NCBI RefSeq assembly: GCF_000220705.2
Contig: NZ_CP023202.1
Coordinates: 2,542,001-2,606,000 of the forward strand
DNA from: Streptomyces xinghaiensis S187
Lineage (GTDB): Bacteria > Actinomycetota > Actinomycetes > Streptomycetales > Streptomycetaceae
DNA: 64,000 nt
Direction: 5' to 3'
Made by a program: the position numbers and the translations under genes
Notes under the pieces: generated by a model
What the model was told of the DNA's origin: nothing
Seen by the model: the letters and a program-made list of their open reading frames with translations, nothing else
The model's database searches: none
Shown here: positions 1-9,218 of the stretch, piece after piece
How the letters are laid out: every line of letters begins with the position of its first letter
How positions within the stretch are numbered: position 1 is the stretch's first letter

Positions 1-931
1 CATCGGCGTAGCCGCGCTCGGCGAGCCAGTCGAGGACCTCCTCGACGAGCACGTCCGGCACGGAGGCGCCGGAGCTGATGCCGACCGTGTCCACCCCGGC
101 CAGCCACGCCTCGTCGATCTCCCCGGCGTTGTCCACCAGGTGACCGGCGCGGGCGCCCGCGCCGAGGGCGACCTCGACCAGGCGCACCGAGTTGGAGGAG
201 TTCTTGGAGCCGACCACCAGCACCAGGTCGGAGTCGGCCGCCACTTGCTTGACCGCGATCTGCCGGTTCTGCGTGGCGTAGCAGATGTCGTCGCTGGGCG
301 GGCTGATGAGCTGGGGGAAGCGGTCCTTGAGGGCGTCGACCGTCTCCATGGTCTCGTCGACGGAGAGGGTGGTCTGGGAGAGCCAGACGACCTTCGACGG
401 GTCGCGCACCTCGACGTTCTTCACGTCGTCCGGGCCGTCGACCAGGGTGATGTGCTCGGGAGCCTCGCCGCTGGTGCCGATGACCTCCTCGTGGCCCTCG
501 TGGCCGATGAGGAGGATGTCGTAGTCGTCCTTGGCGAACCGGACGGCCTCCTTGTGCACCTTGGTGACCAGCGGGCAGGTGGCGTCGATGGTCGCCAGCT
601 TGCGGGCCGAGGCCTCCTCGTGGACCACGGGGGCGACGCCGTGCGCCGAGAAGATCACGATGGAGCCCTCGGGGACGTCCTCCGTCTCCTCGACGAAGAC
701 GGCGCCCTTCTTCTCCAGCGTCCGCACGACGAACTTGTTGTGGACGATCTCCTTGCGCACGTAGACCGGCGCGCCGTACTGCTCCAGAGCCTTCTCGACG
801 GCGATCACGGCGCGGTCCACGCCCGCGCAGTATCCGCGGGGTGCGGCGAGCAGGACGCGCTTGCGGGCACCGCCGTCCGGGGTGTCCCCGCTCGGGGCGG
901 CGTCGGGCGACGGGCTGGGCGTAGCAGTCAT
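1..931 (-). CDS. ispH: 4-hydroxy-3-methylbut-2-enyl diphosphate reductase IspH, 3' end cut by window
   Basis: Last enzyme of the MEP isoprenoid pathway: reduces HMBPP to IPP and DMAPP with a 4Fe-4S cluster. About 310 codons are visible from an ATG at 931; the C-terminus runs past position 1. The three cluster cysteines are in GYCAGVD (residue 35), ATCPLVTK and DICYATQNRQ. The H-x-G motifs GHEGHEEVIG and SAHGVAP are present, as is the SxN-type motif GSKNSSNS. The first 22 residues are a Pro/Ser/Asp-rich extension ahead of the core (starts about RKRVLLAAPRGYC). It is divergent from xseA. The identification is secure; only the end is missing. Confidence 0.96.
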   Translation of the reverse strand, partial: MTATPSPSPDAAPSGDTPDGGARKRVLLAAPRGYCAGVDRAVIAVEKALEQYGAPVYVRKEIVHNKFVVRTLEKKGAVFVEETEDVPEGSIVIFSAHGVAPVVHEEASARKLATIDATCPLVTKVHKEAVRFAKDDYDILLIGHEGHEEVIGTSGEAPEHITLVDGPDDVKNVEVRDPSKVVWLSQTTLSVDETMETVDALKDRFPQLISPPSDDICYATQNRQIAVKQVAADSDLVLVVGSKNSSNSVRLVEVALGAGARAGHLVDNAGEIDEAWLAGVDTVGISSGASVPDVLVEEVLDWLAERGYAD

Positions 932-1009
932 GGGGCCATCGTAAAGGCCGGGCGGGGGCCGGGCGGGCTCCGGGCGGCGGGGCGCCCGCGCCGGTCCGGC
1001 GGGGCGCGC

Positions 1010-1031
1010 TGTCGGTGTGCCCGGCTAGCCT
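1010..1031 (+). promoter_or_regulatory. PafBC/RecA-NDp-like DNA-damage promoter of xseA
   Basis: TGTCGGTG (1010-1017), eight bases, then TAGCCT (1026-1031), followed by six bases and the xseA ATG at 1038. This matches the actinobacterial RecA-NDp element (TGTCRGTG-N8-TANNNT), known to be bound by PafBC. A start site about 7 nt after the -10 would put transcription at the ATG, so the mRNA is probably leaderless. The same 11-mer CGCTGTCGGTG occurs 31 bases before the xseB start. Confidence 0.75.
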
Positions 1032-1037
1032 CCTCCC

Positions 1038-2330
1038 ATGGCACTCAACACCTCGGCCGAGACGCCGATCCCCGTCGGCGAGGTGTCGCGGCTCATCGGC
1101 GGCTGGATCGACCGGCTCGGCGCCGTCTGGGTGGAGGGGCAGATCACCCAGCTGTCGCGGCGCCCCGGGGCGGGCGTGGTCTTCCTGACCCTGCGCGACC
1201 CGTCGCACGACATCTCCTTGAGCGTCACGTGCTTCCGCCCGGTCTTCGACCGGGTCGCGGACGTGGTGTCCGAGGGTGCCCGGGTCGTGGTGCAGGCCAA
1301 GCCCGAGTGGTACGCGCCGCGCGGCCAGCTCTCGCTGCGCGCGGCCGAGATCAGACCGGTCGGGGTCGGTGAGCTGCTGGCCCGGCTGGAGCAGCTCAAG
1401 AAGTCGCTGGCCGCCGAAGGGCTGTTCGCGGCCGAGCGCAAGCATCCGCTGCCGTTTCTGCCGCAGCTCATAGGGCTGGTGTGCGGGCGGGCCTCGGCGG
1501 CCGAGCGTGACGTCCTGGAGAACGCCCGGCTGCGCTGGCCCGCCGTCCGCTTCGAGGTGCGCAATGTCCCCGTGCAGGGGGTGCACGCCGTCACCCAGGT
1601 GGTGGAGGCGGTGCGGGAGCTGGACGCCCATCCCGGGGTGGACGTGATCATCGTGGCCCGGGGCGGCGGCAGCGTCGAGGATCTGCTGCCGTTCTCGGAC
1701 GAGCAGCTGGTGCGGGCGGTGGCGGCGTGCCGCACCCCGGTCGTCTCGGCGATCGGGCACGAGCCGGACACACCGCTGCTGGACCTGGTCGCCGATCTGC
1801 GCGCGTCCACCCCGACCGACGCGGCCAAGCAGGTGGTGCCGGACGTCGGCGAGGAGCTCCACCGCATCCAGCAACTGCGCGAGCGGGCGCTGCGCGCGGT
1901 GAGCGGCCTGCTGGACCGCGAGGAGCGCGGTCTGGCGGCGGCCCGCGCCCGGCCCTGCATGGAGCGGCCGCACCGGATGGTCGAGGAGCGGGAGGAGCAG
2001 ATCACGGCGCTGTGCGACCGCGGCCGCCGCACCCTGGGGCATCTGCTGGACCGGGCGGACTCCGAGCTGGCCCACACCCGGGCGCGGGTCGTCGCCCTCT
2101 CGCCCGCCGCCACGCTGGAGCGGGGTTACGCGGTGCTGCAGCGGCCGGACGGTTCGGTCGTACGGGCGGCGCGGGAGGTGCCGGGGGGCGAGCGGCTGCG
2201 GGCCCGGGTGGCGGAGGGCGAGCTGACGGTCGTGGCGGCCGGCGGCAGCGGCGCGGACCCCGACGGCGCCGGTGCGGCGGCCACCAGGCCGGGCACGGGC
2301 GGGACGGCGGACGGGGCCGGCCCGGAGTGA
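1038..2330 (+). CDS. xseA: Exodeoxyribonuclease VII large subunit
   Basis: Catalytic subunit of exonuclease VII, which degrades single-stranded DNA in both directions and acts with XseB. 430 aa, the usual size for actinobacteria. An N-terminal OB-fold (residues about 15-110; VSRLIGGWIDRLGAVWVEGQ) is followed by the exonuclease VII domain with RGGGSVEDLLPF and GHEPDTPLLD, then a helical region and a C-terminal ERGYAVLQRPDG motif. The last 35 residues are Gly/Ala-rich and probably disordered. The ATG at 1038 directly follows a -10-like hexamer with no Shine-Dalgarno, consistent with a leaderless transcript. xseB follows after 111 bp with its own promoter. Confidence 0.96.
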   Translation: MALNTSAETPIPVGEVSRLIGGWIDRLGAVWVEGQITQLSRRPGAGVVFLTLRDPSHDISLSVTCFRPVFDRVADVVSEGARVVVQAKPEWYAPRGQLSLRAAEIRPVGVGELLARLEQLKKSLAAEGLFAAERKHPLPFLPQLIGLVCGRASAAERDVLENARLRWPAVRFEVRNVPVQGVHAVTQVVEAVRELDAHPGVDVIIVARGGGSVEDLLPFSDEQLVRAVAACRTPVVSAIGHEPDTPLLDLVADLRASTPTDAAKQVVPDVGEELHRIQQLRERALRAVSGLLDREERGLAAARARPCMERPHRMVEEREEQITALCDRGRRTLGHLLDRADSELAHTRARVVALSPAATLERGYAVLQRPDGSVVRAAREVPGGERLRARVAEGELTVVAAGGSGADPDGAGAAATRPGTGGTADGAGPE

Positions 2331-2413
2331 AGGGCGCCGGCCCGGGGGTCCAGGGCGCCCGGCCGGGCGGTGCCGGAGCCGCCGCTCCGGGAACCGGCCG
2401 CCGCGGGGCCCGC

Positions 2414-2435
2414 TGTCGGTGCCGGACCGTAGGCT
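2414..2435 (+). promoter_or_regulatory. PafBC/RecA-NDp-like DNA-damage promoter of xseB
   Basis: TGTCGGTG (2414-2421), eight bases, TAGGCT (2430-2435), six bases, then the xseB ATG at 2442. The geometry is identical to that ahead of xseA, including the shared 11-mer CGCTGTCGGTG beginning 31 bases before each start codon. It predicts a leaderless, DNA-damage-responsive transcript separate from the xseA message. Confidence 0.75.
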
Positions 2436-2441
2436 GACCGC

Positions 2442-2714
2442 ATGACAGAGACCGGGACCGGGGCGGCCGCGCCGAGTGACGCGCTGGGCTATGAGCAGGC
2501 GCGGGACGAACTGATCGATGTCGTACGCCGGCTGGAGGCGGGCGGCACGACGCTGGAGGAGTCGCTCGCCCTGTGGGAGCGCGGCGAGGAGCTCTCGAAG
2601 ATCTGCCGCCGCTGGCTGGACGGCGCCCGGGCGCGGCTGGACGCGGCCCTGGCCGAGTCCTCGGAGGAGGGCTCCGGGCCCTCCGGCGGCTCCCCCCGCG
2701 GCTCCGGGGACTGA
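2442..2714 (+). CDS. xseB: Exodeoxyribonuclease VII small subunit
   Basis: Non-catalytic small subunit that assembles around XseA. 90 aa. The family signature is clear: YEQARDELIDVVRRLEAG (residues about 14-31), then TTLEESLALWERGEEL, typical of the helical hairpin of XseB. The tail after about residue 70 is Ser/Gly-rich and dispensable-looking. No Shine-Dalgarno is seen before the ATG; the -10-like TAGGCT ends six bases upstream, so the message is probably leaderless. Confidence 0.95.
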   Translation: MTETGTGAAAPSDALGYEQARDELIDVVRRLEAGGTTLEESLALWERGEELSKICRRWLDGARARLDAALAESSEEGSGPSGGSPRGSGD

Positions 2715-2789
2715 GACGGTCCGGGTCCACCCCGGGGCCCTCCGACAACCGTCGCCGTCCTGCGGGCACCGCACCCACACCGGCTCGAT

Positions 2790-2803
2790 GTGATCGGAGT
2801 CAC
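2790..2803. promoter_or_regulatory. Crp-like operator (GTG-N6-GTCAC)
   Basis: GTG ATCGGA GTCAC matches GTG-N6-GNCAC, the motif I recall for Streptomyces coelicolor Crp, and lies inside TGTGA-N6-TCACA (2789-2804), the classic CRP box. It is about 95 bp before the nitroreductase start at 2899, in the gap after xseB. No binding evidence; a single site by eye. Confidence 0.45.
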
Positions 2804-2821
2804 ACCGGACCCGGGCATAAG

Positions 2822-2846
2822 ACTATTTAGTTGAAGGTTAATACAC
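2822..2846 (+). promoter_or_regulatory. AT-rich promoter/operator candidate of nitroreductase gene
   Basis: A locally AT-rich patch (TTTAGTTGAAGGTTAA at 2826-2841) in a very GC-rich background, about 55 bp before the probable start at 2899. TTTAGTTGA-type sequences are common in MarR-family operators, but only one half is clear here, so the assignment is tentative. Confidence 0.35.
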
Positions 2847-2898
2847 CTTGTCAGCGTGCGGGTCTCCCCCGCACACCCCCATGAACAAGGTGTTCCTT

Positions 2899-3495
2899 AT
2901 GACTCTCGCCCTCGATGCCGCCGCCCAGGACCTGCTGTTCCGGGAGGCCCGTACCGCCAACGCCTTCACCGACGAGCCGGTGACCGAGGAGCAGGTCCAG
3001 GCCGTCTACGACCTGGTCAAGTACGCGCCGACCGCGTTCAACCAGCAGCCCCTGCGCGTGGTGCTGGTCCGCTCCCCCGAGGCGCGGCAGCGCCTGGTGG
3101 GGCACCTGATGGAGGGCAACCAGGCGAAGACCGCAGCCGCGCCGCTGACCGCGATCCTCGCCGTGGACCACGAGTTCCACGAGGAGCTGCCGCGGCTGAT
3201 GCCCTTCGCGCCGGACCTCAAGGACACATTCTTCGCGGAGCGCCCGGTGCGCGAGCGGGTCGGCTCCTTCAACGCCACGCTCCAGGCGGGTTACTTCATC
3301 CTCGGCGTCCGCGCCGCCGGCCTGGCCGCCGGCCCGATGACGGGCTACGACGCCGACGGCATCAACAAGGACTTCTTCCCCGAGGGCGACCACGCCGTGC
3401 TGACCGTGGTCAACATCGGCCGGCCCGCCGAGAACGCCTGGTCCCCCGAGCGCCTGCCGCGGCTCTCCTACGACGAGGTCGTCACCACCGTCTGA
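2899..3495 (+). CDS. Nitroreductase-family NAD(P)H oxidoreductase (RutE/malonic semialdehyde reductase type)
   Basis: 198 aa FMN-dependent nitroreductase-fold enzyme. The sequence closely follows the RutE/HadB-like group annotated as malonic semialdehyde reductase: LLFREARTANAFTDEPV near the N-terminus, KYAPTAFNQQPLRVVLV (FMN phosphate contact), AGYFILGVRAAGLAAGPMTG and a terminal Asp/Glu-rich segment. The ATG at 2899 is preferred because AAGG lies 8 nt upstream (2887-2890); an ATG at 2881 and a TTG at 2848 are also in frame. It stands alone between xseB and a convergent DUF4245 gene, with no rut genes nearby, so the substrate is uncertain. Such proteins in Streptomyces may be general quinone or nitro-compound reductases. 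Confidence 0.85.
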   Translation: MTLALDAAAQDLLFREARTANAFTDEPVTEEQVQAVYDLVKYAPTAFNQQPLRVVLVRSPEARQRLVGHLMEGNQAKTAAAPLTAILAVDHEFHEELPRLMPFAPDLKDTFFAERPVRERVGSFNATLQAGYFILGVRAAGLAAGPMTGYDADGINKDFFPEGDHAVLTVVNIGRPAENAWSPERLPRLSYDEVVTTV

Positions 3496-3575
3496 CCGTC
3501 CGACCGAGCCGCAACGGCAGCGCGCCCCGGCCACGGCCACCGGCCGCCCGCTCCGGGCCTCCCGAACCCCCGGGT

Positions 3576-4118
3576 TCAGGAGGTCTCGAGCGCGGCGGCC
3601 ATCGTCGTGAGGCGCTCGTACGAGGCGGTGCCCAGGACGACGGTCGTGTGGTCGTCCTCCTCGCGCACCAGGGCGTCGTATTTCTCGCCCTCGTAGCGCA
3701 CCCACTCCTCGCCGTTGATCCGCTGGGTCCGGTCGGTGCGCTCCGCGCCACGGCTCACGCTCGTCACGAACGTCTCCGGCTTGCCGTCGCTCTGCTCCAC
3801 CGCCACGTACTCCCGGTCGGGGTCGAGGAAGCCCAGATGCCAGGCTGCGCCGTGCCGGCCGTCGCCCCGGTACGTCACCGAGGTGGCCTTCCACGTCTCC
3901 GGCAGTCCCTGCGGGGCCGCGAGCGGATACGGAGCCGCACGGCGGGCCGTCTTCAGCTCCACCGAGTAGTCCACCCGCTGGAGCGGGTCCTTTGAGTCGT
4001 CGTGCGGGATGAATACGTAGATGACGGCAGCGAAGAGCACGATCACCGTCATCGACAGCACCATGTCCCGCACCGTCTGCCTGCCACGTCCACTTGCCAC
4101 CCGCCCATGGTCCCTCAT
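3576..4118 (-). CDS. DUF4245 membrane-anchored protein
   Basis: Function unknown. 180 aa with one N-terminal membrane segment (MVLSMTVIVLFAAVIYVFIP, residues about 19-38) and an extracytoplasmic domain. The stretch VDYSVELKTARRAAPYPLAAP and the repeated WxV-type elements are typical of actinobacterial DUF4245, usually found beside glpX as here (divergent from it by about 190 bp). A GTG at 4100 (giving VASGRGRQTVRDM) is a plausible alternative start; neither has a strong ribosome site. Confidence 0.85.
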   Translation of the reverse strand: MRDHGRVASGRGRQTVRDMVLSMTVIVLFAAVIYVFIPHDDSKDPLQRVDYSVELKTARRAAPYPLAAPQGLPETWKATSVTYRGDGRHGAAWHLGFLDPDREYVAVEQSDGKPETFVTSVSRGAERTDRTQRINGEEWVRYEGEKYDALVREEDDHTTVVLGTASYERLTTMAAALETS

Positions 4119-4306
4119 GCGCCGCGGTGGTCCGCCCCCGCCCCCGGGGGTGCGGACCGGCGGCTCCTGGGAACCACACCCGTGGGCACCGGCCGGAGCC
4201 GGGGGATGCGCTCAAACGTGGGGCGCTCTGCTCAGATTGCCAATGAGCGGATAAAGTCTCATTACCCTCAGCATCCGGCCGTCGCCGTACAGAAAGGTGC
4301 GCTCCG

Positions 4307-5341
4307 ATGACCGAAAACAACCATCTACCGCCCGCTCTCGATGTCCAGCCCGAGCACCCCGACCGCAACCTCGCTCTGGAGCTGGTCCGGGTCACCGAGG
4401 CCGCCGCGATGGCCGCGGGGCGGTGGGTCGGCCGCGGCGACAAGAACGGCGCGGACGGTGCCGCCGTCAAGGCCATGCGCACCCTGGTGCACACGGTCTC
4501 CATGAACGGCGTGGTCGTGATCGGCGAAGGCGAGAAGGACGAGGCGCCGATGCTGTTCAACGGCGAGCGCGTCGGCGACGGGACCGGCGCGGAGTGCGAC
4601 GTGGCCGTGGACCCCGTCGACGGCACGACGCTCACCGCCAAGGGCATGAGCAACGCCGTGTCCGTACTGGCCGTGGCGGACCGCGGCACGATGTTCGACC
4701 CGTCCGCCGTCTTCTACATGGACAAGCTGGTCACCGGCCCCGAGGCCGCCGACTACGTGGACATCACCGCCCCGCCCGCGGTGAACATCCGCCGGGTCGC
4801 CAAGGCCAAGCGGAGCGAGCCCGAGGACGTCACCGTCGTCGTGCTGGACCGGCCGCGGCACGACGGGATCGTCCAGGAGATCCGGGAGACCGGCGCCCGC
4901 ATCAAGTTCATCTCGGACGGCGACGTGGCCGGCGCGATCATGGCCGTACGGGAGGGCACCGGCGTCGACCTGCTGATGGGCATCGGCGGCACGCCGGAGG
5001 GCATCATCGCGGCCTGCGCCATCAAGTGCCTCGGCGGCACCATCCAGGGCAAGCTGTGGCCGAAGGACGACGAGGAGCGGCAGCGCGCCCTCGACGCGGG
5101 CCACGACCTGGACCGGGTGCTCCACACCTCCGACCTGGTCAGCGGCGAGAACGTGTTCTTCGTCGCCACCGGCATCACGGACGGCGAGCTGCTGCGCGGC
5201 GTGCGGTACCGCGCGGAGACGGCCACCACCCAGTCCCTGGTGATGCGTTCGAAGTCGGGCACCATCCGGCAGATCGACTCCACGCACCGGCTGAAGAAGC
5301 TGCGCGCCTACAGCGCGGTGGACTTCGACCGGGCCCGCTGA
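4307..5341 (+). CDS. glpX: Class II fructose-1,6-bisphosphatase
   Basis: Gluconeogenic phosphatase hydrolysing fructose-1,6-bisphosphate to fructose-6-phosphate. 344 aa, the normal length for GlpX. Signature elements visible: ALELVRVTEAAAMAAGRWVG at the N-terminus, VVIGEGEKDEAPMLFNGE (metal and substrate site), DPVDGTTLTAKGMSNAVSV (metal-binding Asp residues) and MGIGGTPEGIIAACAIKCLGG. AGAAAGG (4291-4297) lies 9 nt before the ATG. Convergent with wblI, with a strong hairpin between them. With pckG in the same window it supplies the two committed gluconeogenic steps. Confidence 0.97.
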   Translation: MTENNHLPPALDVQPEHPDRNLALELVRVTEAAAMAAGRWVGRGDKNGADGAAVKAMRTLVHTVSMNGVVVIGEGEKDEAPMLFNGERVGDGTGAECDVAVDPVDGTTLTAKGMSNAVSVLAVADRGTMFDPSAVFYMDKLVTGPEAADYVDITAPPAVNIRRVAKAKRSEPEDVTVVVLDRPRHDGIVQEIRETGARIKFISDGDVAGAIMAVREGTGVDLLMGIGGTPEGIIAACAIKCLGGTIQGKLWPKDDEERQRALDAGHDLDRVLHTSDLVSGENVFFVATGITDGELLRGVRYRAETATTQSLVMRSKSGTIRQIDSTHRLKKLRAYSAVDFDRAR

Positions 5342-5422
5342 CGGGGCCGCCCCCGGCCCCCGGCCCGTCGGAGCCGCCCCCGCCCTCCGGGGCGGCCGGC
5401 GGCCGGCGGAGGAGGACAGGCA

Positions 5423-5464
5423 GGAGAGGAGGAGCGCCCCGTGCGGGGGGCGCTCCTCCTCTCC
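5423..5464. terminator. Bidirectional hairpin terminator between glpX and the WhiB gene
   Basis: Perfect 18-bp stem (5423-5440 with 5447-5464) and 6-nt loop, placed between two convergent genes. There is no T-run, as is usual in Streptomyces, but the length and position make a shared terminator likely. Confidence 0.8.
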
Positions 5465-5501
5465 ACCGGCCCCTTCTTCCGGGGCCGTACCCGGCCGGCC
5501 T

Positions 5502-5876
5502 TCAGCCGGCCGCGGCGATGTGCGGTATCGCCGGTCGCGCGGCCTTCTGCAGCTCCGCGTCGCGCCGCCGGCGGCGGGCGAGCACGACCCGGCGCTCGGC
5601 GGCGGTGAGGCCGCCCCACACGCCGTAGGGCTCCGGCTGCAGCAGAGCGTGCTCCCGGCACTCGACCAGCACCGGGCAGCGCGCGCAGACTCTCTTCGCG
5701 GCCTCCTCGCGCGACAGCCTCGCGGCCGTCGGTTCCTTGGACGGCGCGAAGAACAGTCCTGCCTCGTCCCGGCGGCACACCGCCTCCGAATGCCAGGGGC
5801 CGTCCTGGTCCCGCGCGGTCACACGCTGGGACGGCACGACGGCGGCCTGCGGGGGCTGATGCGGCGAATGCAGCAC
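5502..5876 (-). CDS. wblI: WhiB-family iron-sulfur transcriptional regulator (WblI-like)
   Basis: 124 aa Wbl protein, a small 4Fe-4S regulator that normally binds the housekeeping sigma factor. Four cysteines are spaced as expected: one in AVCRRDEAGLFF, then CARCPVLVEC. The G[VI]WGG turn appears as GVWGGLTAAERR, followed by a basic C-terminal tail (RRVVLARRRRRD) for DNA contact. The GTG at 5876 is chosen because CAGGAG sits about 7 nt upstream; a longer in-frame ATG at 5912 would place that ribosome site inside the gene. The name follows the wbl gene I recall next to glpX in S. coelicolor; the family is certain, the paralog name less so. Confidence 0.9.
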   Translation of the reverse strand: MLHSPHQPPQAAVVPSQRVTARDQDGPWHSEAVCRRDEAGLFFAPSKEPTAARLSREEAAKRVCARCPVLVECREHALLQPEPYGVWGGLTAAERRVVLARRRRRDAELQKAARPAIPHIAAAG

Positions 5877-6032
5877 GGTCCACTCCTGACGACAGCTACG
5901 CGAAAGGGTCACCCTTGCCCGTCTCCCTTCGCACGACCGTTTGCACCCCCATGCCGCACGAGAGACGACTCGACTCTCCCTACCCGCTGTACGCGCGCCT
6001 ATTCACACCGTGGCGGACCGATCCGGGCGGGC

Positions 6033-6971
6033 TCAGCCGCCCAGTTCCCGCCGCATGCGATCGCGAAGATCCCTGAGCAGCTTGCCGCGCTTCGGGCGGG
6101 CGTCGACCCCGCCGAAGACGGCGAAGCCGGTGACGACCACGATCGGCGCGTCGGGATCGTCGGCCTCGCGGTTCCTGACGTCGAAGCCGCCGAAGATCCC
6201 GGTGCCCGTGCCGCGCAGCGTCACGTTCTCCGGTACCCGGATCTCCACCCCGCCGAAGATCGCCGTGGCGTTGACGACGATCTCCTGCTGCTGGAAGACC
6301 GCCTCGGTCAGATCGATCTCGACCCCGCCGAACAGGGCGAAGGCCGTGGTGCGCGGGCCGACCCGCCAGCGGCCCTTGCGGGTGGCTCCGCCGAAGACCG
6401 CGACGAGGTTCTCCGAGGCCGCGTTCGTCGCCGAGTGCGGCGCTCCGCCGGGGCGGGGGGCGGGACGGTACGGCTCCCGGTCCGGGCCGCTCTGCGCCGG
6501 CAAGTCACCGACCAGCGGCTCCAGTTCGCCGACCGTCCGGGCCCGGTAGACCAGGTCGATCCGCTCGGAGTGCTCCTCGGCGGTCAGCCGGCCCTCGGCC
6601 AGCGCCTCGCGCAGGATGTCCGCGGTCCGGTCCCGGTCCCGGTCGGAGGCGCGCATCCCGGCAGGGGACGGCGCGGGGGCGGCGGCCGCGAGCGCGGTGT
6701 CCGGGGCCGGCGGGACCGGTCCGTTCTTCCGGAAGTCCAGAGGGGCGGGCTCCGGCTCGCGCCTCTCCCGCCACCCGGGCCGCGGCTCGCCGTGACCGGC
6801 CGCGCGACGGCCGGCCTCGTCGTCCCGCGCCCGGGGCTCCGGCGCGGCGGGCGGCCCGGGAGGGGCCGCCCCCGGCGGTGGCCCGGGCGCGGCGGGCGGC
6901 TCCGGCGCGGCCGGGGCCACGGGCGGTTCGGGTGCGTCGGGGGCGGGCCCCCGTGCTGATGCGGCATCCAC
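6033..6971 (-). CDS. DUF1707 and LiaF-like C-terminal domain protein
   Basis: 312 aa from a GTG at 6971. Residues 1-105 are Pro/Ala-rich low complexity. A DUF1707 domain starts at residue 106 (MRASDRDRDRTADILREAL) with the usual EEHSERIDLVYRARTVGEL, about residues 106-160. The C-terminal third has repeated FGGVEI/IFGG strands (FALFGGVEIDLTEA, ATAIFGGVEIRV, GIFGGFDV), the beta-helical pattern of LiaF-type cell-envelope stress proteins. DUF1707 is thought to be a DNA- or protein-binding helical domain. A start at 6656 (MRASD) would remove the low-complexity part. A perfect palindrome lies 20 bp upstream of the GTG. Divergent from the class I fumarase gene. Confidence 0.8.
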   Translation of the reverse strand: MDAASARGPAPDAPEPPVAPAAPEPPAAPGPPPGAAPPGPPAAPEPRARDDEAGRRAAGHGEPRPGWRERREPEPAPLDFRKNGPVPPAPDTALAAAAPAPSPAGMRASDRDRDRTADILREALAEGRLTAEEHSERIDLVYRARTVGELEPLVGDLPAQSGPDREPYRPAPRPGGAPHSATNAASENLVAVFGGATRKGRWRVGPRTTAFALFGGVEIDLTEAVFQQQEIVVNATAIFGGVEIRVPENVTLRGTGTGIFGGFDVRNREADDPDAPIVVVTGFAVFGGVDARPKRGKLLRDLRDRMRRELGG

Positions 6972-6990
6972 GTCCGCCAGCCTACCCAGA

Positions 6991-7004
6991 CGCGATAGAT
7001 CGCG
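6991..7004. promoter_or_regulatory. CGCGAT-N2-ATCGCG palindrome
   Basis: Perfect inverted repeat with 6-bp arms and a 2-bp centre, 20 bp upstream of the DUF1707 gene start and about 210 bp upstream of the fumarase. TATCGCGATA-type sites are recognised by PadR/GntR-like regulators in actinomycetes, so this is a candidate operator. No regulator gene is adjacent. Confidence 0.45.
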
Positions 7005-7212
7005 ACTAGGGCCCGGGGGCGGATGCCCGGTGGACCGCCTCCCGCCGGACCGTGGCCGGCCCAGGCGGTCCCCCCGTCCGCCCTTCCGCCGGCCCTCTCC
7101 CTCCACCGGCCCGCCGCCCCGGGGGTGAGCCCTACCTCACAGGCCCGCTGTCCGCGCGGCGTCTTAGGCTGGACGGGCCCCAGCCGGCCCGCCGAGACGA
7201 GGAACCCCGACC

Positions 7213-8886
<1,674 letters not shown>

Positions 8887-9218
8887 CGCCTCCCGCGCGG
8901 TACGGAGTACGAAAGGCAGGTGCGGGCCCCGCGGTGTGACGGCGGGGCCCGCCGCCCGTCCGGGGGCCACCACCGCGATACGGCACCCCGCCCGCGCCCC
9001 GGCGCCGCCCGCCCCCTCCCCGTACGGCCGTTCCGCCGCGCCCGGTTCCGCCGTCCCGTACCGCCGCCCGCCGCCGGGGGTCCGCCCGGCGCGCTGGAAC
9101 GGCCGCTTTCCCCTCACCGGGCCCCTCCGCGGATTAACTGGCGGGGTGCGGCCCGTTGGTGACACCGGGGGCCGGGCAGGCGCTGAGTACACGAGGACGA
9201 CCGAGGGAGGCACGCGGC
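8887..9218 (+). terminator. Gap between the two fumarase genes, with hairpin terminator at 8922-8952
   Basis: An 11-bp perfect stem (8922-8932 with 8942-8952, 9-nt loop) follows the class I fumarase stop by about 35 bp and probably ends its transcript. The remaining 260 bp are very GC-rich and show no gene. The fumC ribosome site GGGAGG is at 9205-9210. I could not fix a promoter for fumC. Confidence 0.65.
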
